Shown piece after piece: positions 16,667 through 20,816 of a DNA stretch of 20,816 bases. The translations under genes and the position numbers were made by a program. The stretch's first letter is position 1. Every line of letters starts with the position of its first letter. Location of the stretch: positions 1 to 20,816 of the forward strand of contig CAZFZT010000064.1 of NCBI GenBank assembly GCA_964523675.1, written 5' to 3'. The stretch comes from CAZFZT01 sp964523675 (GTDB lineage: Bacteria > Planctomycetota > Phycisphaerae > Phycisphaerales > SM1A02). The notes under the pieces are model-generated. The model made no database searches, was not told the origin of the DNA, and saw only the letters and a list, made by a program, of their open reading frames with translations.

Positions 16667-19600
16667 ATGGCCGCCGACCCCGCCGACCGCATACGTTTCC
16701 AGCGGATACAGGAGTTGTTCTGTGCGGCGGCGGCGCTGCCGCAAGAGCTGCGAGAGTTGCACTTGGCGAAGGAGTGCGCAGATGACACCTCGATCCGCGC
16801 GCAGGTGCTGGAGATGTTGCGGTTCGACATGTGCGAAACCGGCGTCCTCGAATCGCCTGCGTTCGGCGAAGGCGTCAGCGCCTCGCGCTTGCCGGATGGG
16901 GATGCTACGAACCATGCAATGCCGTTCCAACGTCCGCTGCCCGAGCGCATCGGGAGGTATCGAATCATTCGCGTGCTTGGCGAAGGCGGAATGGGAACGG
17001 TGTACGAAGCGGAGCAAGACAATCCACGTCGCAGTGTTGCGGTCAAAGTGCTGCGGAACCAGGCAGCGTCAATTCAGGCGCTGCGAAGGTTCGAGCAGGA
17101 GGCGCAGATGCTCGGCCGGCTTCAGCACCCCGGCATCGCCCAGATTCTCGAGGCCGGGACGACAGACGCCGAAAGGGGCGCGTGGCCTTTCATTGCCATG
17201 GAACATGTAAAGGGGCTCCCGCTGCTGGAGTTCGCGCGGGAGCGAAACCTCTCACGCCGTGAACGCCTCGAACTTGTGGCCCGCGCCTGCGACGCCATGC
17301 ATTACGCCCACGAGAACGGCGTCGTTCACCGCGACCTCAAGCCGGGCAACATCCTGGTTGTCGAAGAAGGCACGGAAGCACGGAGGCGCGAAGGCAACAA
17401 GGAATCCGCTGAACATTCACTCCGCGCGGTCCCCAAGATACTCGACTTCGGAGTCGGTCGGCTCATCGATTCCGATGCGCAGGGTGTGACGCTACGCACG
17501 ACCGTCGGCGAGTTGATCGGCACAGTGCCGTACATGAGTCCCGAGCAGGCCGCAGGGGATCCGGCAGGTCTCGACTGGCGCAGCGATGTCTACTCGCTCG
17601 GCGTGATCCTCTACGAACTGCTCACCGGCCGGCTGCCGCAAGAGGTTCGTAACCTCATGATTCACGAAGCGGTGCGCGTCATTCGCGAGGACGACCCGAC
17701 GCCGGCGGGATCAGTCAATCGCTCACTGCGAGGCGACGTCGAGACGATCCTCGCCAAGGCGCTGGAGAAGGACAAGTTGCGGCGATACCAATCGGCTGCG
17801 GACTTCGCCGCAGACATCCGACGACACTTGCACGAGCAGCCAATTTCGGCCCGCCCGGCGTCGGCAATGTACCGGCTGACGAAGTTTGCCAAGCGCAACA
17901 AGGCCATCGTGACCGGCGTCGCGATCGCATTCCTCGCCATGATGGCCGGCACTGTGTTCTCGACCCGGCAGGCAATTGTTGCGGAGAGCGCTCGGCAGCA
18001 GGAGGAACAGCAGCGCAGAGTGGCCGATGACCGCACTGCCGAGGCCCAGTGGCAGCAGTACCGCGCTTCGCTCGTCGCAGCGTCGAGCGCGCTGCGCATG
18101 CACGGCGTCGCTGAAGCCGAGCGACATCTGGATGCAGCGCCTGAGCACCTGCGCGGCTGGGAGTGGCGTCACCTGCACAGTCGCCTCGATCACAGCATCG
18201 CGCGGTTGAAGTCAGGAGGGACCCCGGTGGCGCTTGCGGTAAGTCCTGACGGCCGCTTCGTGGCCTCGGCCAATTCCGCGGGCTACATTCGGATTTGGTC
18301 TGCGACGCATGCCATAGACGCAGCGCTCGGCGAACCTCCGTCACCATTGGCGGAGCATAAACTCACCGGAAGCGTCGATCAGCGGCGCGTGAGCAGCTTC
18401 CACTTTCTGCCGGCTCCCATTCCGGACGGTGGCAACGACGGATGGCACCTGCGCGCCGATGCGCAGAAGGGTTCTGTGCTCTTCGCGCTTGAGGAGAATG
18501 AAACGCCAGATTCCAGGGGCGTCGTTCTGACTCCCGTGTCGCATGACGACTTGCCGCGTTATGTGCGAAGCCATGACGGGCGGCTCGGCGTTCTTTCCGA
18601 GCCCGACTCGGATTCAATCGTCGTACGAAACCTCGACTCTCAACACGAGCTACTGCGGCTCCCGCGTCATCAAATGACCGCTCAGTTCTCTCGCGACGGC
18701 CGATTCCTCGCCATGGCCATGGGACCTCGCGACCGCGATGCACGGCCAACGCGGCAACAGCCGGACGATCTCGATGAGGAGCGCATGCGCGGTCTCGTCA
18801 TTGTCGAATTCAACGATGCCGATGCGGCTCGCATCGTATGTCATCGGCCGGACCTGAAGGATGTCACGGCGATGTCCTTCAACAGCGACGGCTCGCACGT
18901 GGCCGTCGTTTCATCGCGTCGGTCACTCATCTCCAAGATCGACACCACCGGCGGGCACGACGTGGGAACGGCGGTCAATTTCGGAGCGGGCCACAGTTCG
19001 ATCCTTGACCTTGCAATAAGCCCCGACGACGCCCATCTTGCTGCGACCTTCGCCGACGGAACCGTGCGCCTGTTTCGGTCTTCCCGCTCTGGTCGTCGGA
19101 GAACGGAAATTCGCGATGATCGCGCGGAGACGCCGAACGCTGCATTATACGATGAGCCGGCGTTCGAGCTGCGCAGCACGATGCACGGCCAGCGGGGTCA
19201 GTTCAGCGGGCTGAGTTTCTCGCCCGAGGGCTCATTTATTGTCACCGGCGCATCTGACGGCACAATCCGTTGGTGGGATGCAACCTTGGAACTTGATCCT
19301 TACATCCTGCCCGCGCCGGCGACGCCTTACCAACTCGCGTTCTCGGCTGACGGTGCGCGGCTAGCCGCAGCATGTCTGGGCGGCGAGCGGCCGCTTCGCA
19401 TCTGGGATGTTGAGACTGGCCGGGAGCAGCTCGCAGCGCTGGATGGATTTGCGAGCGCTGCGGCGTTTTCCACGGACGGAACCACACTCGCCGTCGGACG
19501 TTCCGGTCGCGGCGGGACGAGCGTGATCGATGCCTCCCTCGGTACGACCATCGTCGAAACGCAGGGGCATGATTGGCGGACCGACTGGGTCGCGATCACC

Positions 19601-20218
19601 GATGAAGGCACGCTCATCTCACTCGGGAACAACGGAGCGCTCTTTGAGTACAATCTGCAGACCAACGAATTCGTGCGCCAGCGAAAGTTTCGCTCGAACA
19701 TCAACGGCCACGGATGCCGCGCCGCCTTCAGCCCCGATCGCTCGCTCCTCGTCGTGGCGAGCGGACGCGAAGTCCGCTTCCTCGATGGAAACACGTGGGA
19801 GCCGATCGAGGTGGTGAACGCGCACTCGGGGCTGATCTATGCACTTGCCTTCTCAACCGACGGCGCGTGGCTCATCACCGGCGACAGTGGCGGCGTCCTG
19901 CATGCATGGGATGTCGCAACGCGAACGACAGTGGCAACGATGGCAGGCCATTCAGGCGAAGTGTTTGCGGCGGCTTGGAGCTCGGATGGATCACGGATTT
20001 TCACCGGAGGCCGTGATGGAGTGATTCGAGTCTGGGATACGCAGCGCTTCGACGAGGTTACACAACTGCACGGCCACTCATCCCTTATCTATTCTCTTGC
20101 CTTCAGCCCCGAGGGTAAGCTTGCTTCTGGCGGTGGTGATGCGAAAATCATCCTGTGGGATCAGACCCAGTTTCGCGAGCGGCTCAGCGCGATGCTCTCA
20201 TCAGGGGCTGGCGAGTAG
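16667..20218 (+). CDS. Ser/Thr protein kinase with C-terminal WD40 propeller(s)
   Basis: This 1183-aa protein has a Hanks-type kinase domain (about 98-390): glycine loop LGEGGMGTVYEA, Lys127 in VAVK, HRDLKPGN with Asp223, DFG at 260-262, and MSPEQ. All catalytic residues are present. About 18 extra residues lie between NILVV and PKILDFG, an unusual insertion. One transmembrane helix (about 414-434) separates the kinase from a coiled-coil linker and a WEW-containing segment (about 460-515). About eleven WD40-like blades follow to the end (for example LAFSPEGKLASGGGDAKIIL). Such receptors probably sense protein partners through the propeller. ATG 16667 is preferred because GAAGGA lies 11 nt upstream; TTG 16658 overlaps the sigma factor stop. 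It is encoded directly after the ECF sigma gene, so it probably controls that sigma factor. Confidence 0.93.
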   Translation: MAADPADRIRFQRIQELFCAAAALPQELRELHLAKECADDTSIRAQVLEMLRFDMCETGVLESPAFGEGVSASRLPDGDATNHAMPFQRPLPERIGRYRIIRVLGEGGMGTVYEAEQDNPRRSVAVKVLRNQAASIQALRRFEQEAQMLGRLQHPGIAQILEAGTTDAERGAWPFIAMEHVKGLPLLEFARERNLSRRERLELVARACDAMHYAHENGVVHRDLKPGNILVVEEGTEARRREGNKESAEHSLRAVPKILDFGVGRLIDSDAQGVTLRTTVGELIGTVPYMSPEQAAGDPAGLDWRSDVYSLGVILYELLTGRLPQEVRNLMIHEAVRVIREDDPTPAGSVNRSLRGDVETILAKALEKDKLRRYQSAADFAADIRRHLHEQPISARPASAMYRLTKFAKRNKAIVTGVAIAFLAMMAGTVFSTRQAIVAESARQQEEQQRRVADDRTAEAQWQQYRASLVAASSALRMHGVAEAERHLDAAPEHLRGWEWRHLHSRLDHSIARLKSGGTPVALAVSPDGRFVASANSAGYIRIWSATHAIDAALGEPPSPLAEHKLTGSVDQRRVSSFHFLPAPIPDGGNDGWHLRADAQKGSVLFALEENETPDSRGVVLTPVSHDDLPRYVRSHDGRLGVLSEPDSDSIVVRNLDSQHELLRLPRHQMTAQFSRDGRFLAMAMGPRDRDARPTRQQPDDLDEERMRGLVIVEFNDADAARIVCHRPDLKDVTAMSFNSDGSHVAVVSSRRSLISKIDTTGGHDVGTAVNFGAGHSSILDLAISPDDAHLAATFADGTVRLFRSSRSGRRRTEIRDDRAETPNAALYDEPAFELRSTMHGQRGQFSGLSFSPEGSFIVTGASDGTIRWWDATLELDPYILPAPATPYQLAFSADGARLAAACLGGERPLRIWDVETGREQLAALDGFASAAAFSTDGTTLAVGRSGRGGTSVIDASLGTTIVETQGHDWRTDWVAITDEGTLISLGNNGALFEYNLQTNEFVRQRKFRSNINGHGCRAAFSPDRSLLVVASGREVRFLDGNTWEPIEVVNAHSGLIYALAFSTDGAWLITGDSGGVLHAWDVATRTTVATMAGHSGEVFAAAWSSDGSRIFTGGRDGVIRVWDTQRFDEVTQLHGHSSLIYSLAFSPEGKLASGGGDAKIILWDQTQFRERLSAMLSSGAGE

Positions 20219-20283
20219 ATGCGCTGTTTCACATTCTGATGCACTGCGCGCTCTCCGGAGTTGCAGCGGAGCTGGGATGTTCT

Positions 20284-20388
20284 TTACGAGGTAACAAACA
20301 CCACGACCGCAAAGAGCACGAACCCCGCCGGAACGCCCGCAAGGGCGAGCAGACCGAGGACGAACAGCCGCCGGCTGGTCTTGACGCT
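20284..20388 (-). pseudogene. scrap of a membrane-protein gene
   Basis: On the minus strand 34 codons (RRLFVLGLLALAG, then AGFVLFAVVVFVTS and TAA) look like the last transmembrane helix of a membrane protein. An in-frame TAG (20391-20389) lies just upstream and no start codon is seen. The hydrophobic pattern could be chance in GC-rich DNA; I lean toward a short gene relic. Confidence 0.25.
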
Positions 20389-20635
20389 CTACGACCCTCT
20401 GCGTTTTGACGAAGCGGCGGAGGTCCTCGAGCCCACGGTCGCTGCGCTTCGCGAGGAGTTCGGCATAAGTGATCGCTTCACCATGAACGCACAGCAGGGG
20501 CTTGGAACAGTGCGATTGAAGCAAGGCCGGTTCGACGAGGCCCACGCCATGACTGAAGAGGTGCTGCACGCAGCGACGGAGCGATTCGGGCCCGATGATG
20601 CCCGTGTCATTTCGGCAATCGCGCGCGCGTACTGA
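20381..20635 (+). pseudogene. TPR fragment, probably from a kinase-TPR gene
   Basis: About 84 codons encode parts of two tetratricopeptide repeats of the kinesin-light-chain type: FDEAAEVLEPTVAALREEFG, then NAQQGLGTVRLKQGRFDEAH and LHAATERFGPDDARVISAIA, ending in TGA. Planctomycete Ser/Thr kinases often carry such C-terminal TPRs. The frame is open to an ATG at 20261, but the added residues (Thr/Arg/Pro-rich) lie antisense to the hydrophobic scrap and look non-coding. I read it as the debris of a kinase paralogue beside the intact WD40 kinase gene. Confidence 0.55.
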
Positions 20636-20676
20636 GCGGTCATTTTCCGCCATGCCATGTATGGTTGCATGAAGCC

Positions 20677-20816
20677 GTGAAGCAAAGTTCACATCATCTT
20701 GATCTCACGTGGCGAATCACATTTTCGATCGCAGCGATCTACAACTTTGGCTTTGGAGCGTGGGCCGTCCTTTGGCCGAACGCATTCTTCGACCTCTTTG
20801 ACCTTGCGCGGCCGAT
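20677..20816 (+). CDS. start of a small membrane protein, cut by the window edge
   Basis: A frame from GTG 20677 runs off the right edge and encodes MKQSSHHLDLTWRITF followed by a hydrophobic segment, IAAIYNFGFGAWAVLWPNAF, then FDLFDLARP. The pattern (a YNxxxGxWxVLxPNAFF helix near the N-terminus) recalls a family of conserved small membrane proteins of unknown function. No clear ribosome binding site is seen; TTG 20665 is an alternative start. Confidence 0.55.
   Translation, partial: MKQSSHHLDLTWRITFSIAAIYNFGFGAWAVLWPNAFFDLFDLARP

Overview
The window looks like chromosomal DNA from a planctomycete, probably of the Phycisphaerae type. Four things point that way: secreted proteins ending in a dockerin-like module of the form VGVPDLLALLAAWGxC; an ECF sigma factor gene placed directly before a large Ser/Thr kinase with C-terminal WD40 repeats; a membrane protein ending in a YPIG...CTECG zinc-ribbon-like tail; and moderately high G+C throughout. 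This is inferred from family knowledge, since no rRNA or taxonomic marker other than tmRNA is present.

Layout, left to right. Positions 202-2713 (minus strand) carry a flotillin-like floA, a GYD-domain protein with an ESFPASDAPAW tail, and an MlaE-type lipid-transport permease, all read toward the left edge. A 192-bp orphan dockerin-like fragment (2896-3087) and a strong hairpin precede a 1337-aa hybrid histidine kinase (3348-7361; GAF, several PAS, HisKA/HATPase, REC, HPt). Next comes a complete tmRNA gene on the minus strand (7465-7814), with a TATAAT box and a boxA-like leader. A secreted beta-helix protein with a dockerin-like tail follows (8049-9356).

Positions 9357-12540 look like an accessory islet. 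It holds the C-terminal stump of an RND efflux pump, about 500 bp without a convincing gene but with long inverted repeats, an uncharacterised winged-helix-like protein, a PD-(D/E)XK nuclease module separated from its N-terminal domain by a frame change, and a hicBA toxin-antitoxin pair. HicA is translationally coupled (GTGA) to a planctomycete-type membrane protein. After a clear minus-strand terminator (13321-13350) lies an 830-aa secreted alpha/beta-hydrolase with PKD-like and double dockerin-like modules (minus). It is divergent from the ECF sigma factor / Ser-Thr kinase-WD40 pair (16068-20218, plus). The right end holds gene debris (an antisense transmembrane scrap and a TPR fragment) and the first codons of a membrane protein that runs off the window.

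Best candidate for an undescribed system: the 10326-11924 operon (winged-helix-like protein plus N-terminal domain/PD-(D/E)XK nuclease) next to hicBA. Its nuclease gene changes frame at a T6 run, so it is either a single nuclease gene inactivated or frameshifted, or two overlapping genes. Secondary points are the boxA-like element at the tmRNA 5' leader and a repeat-like insertion inside the kinase catalytic domain.
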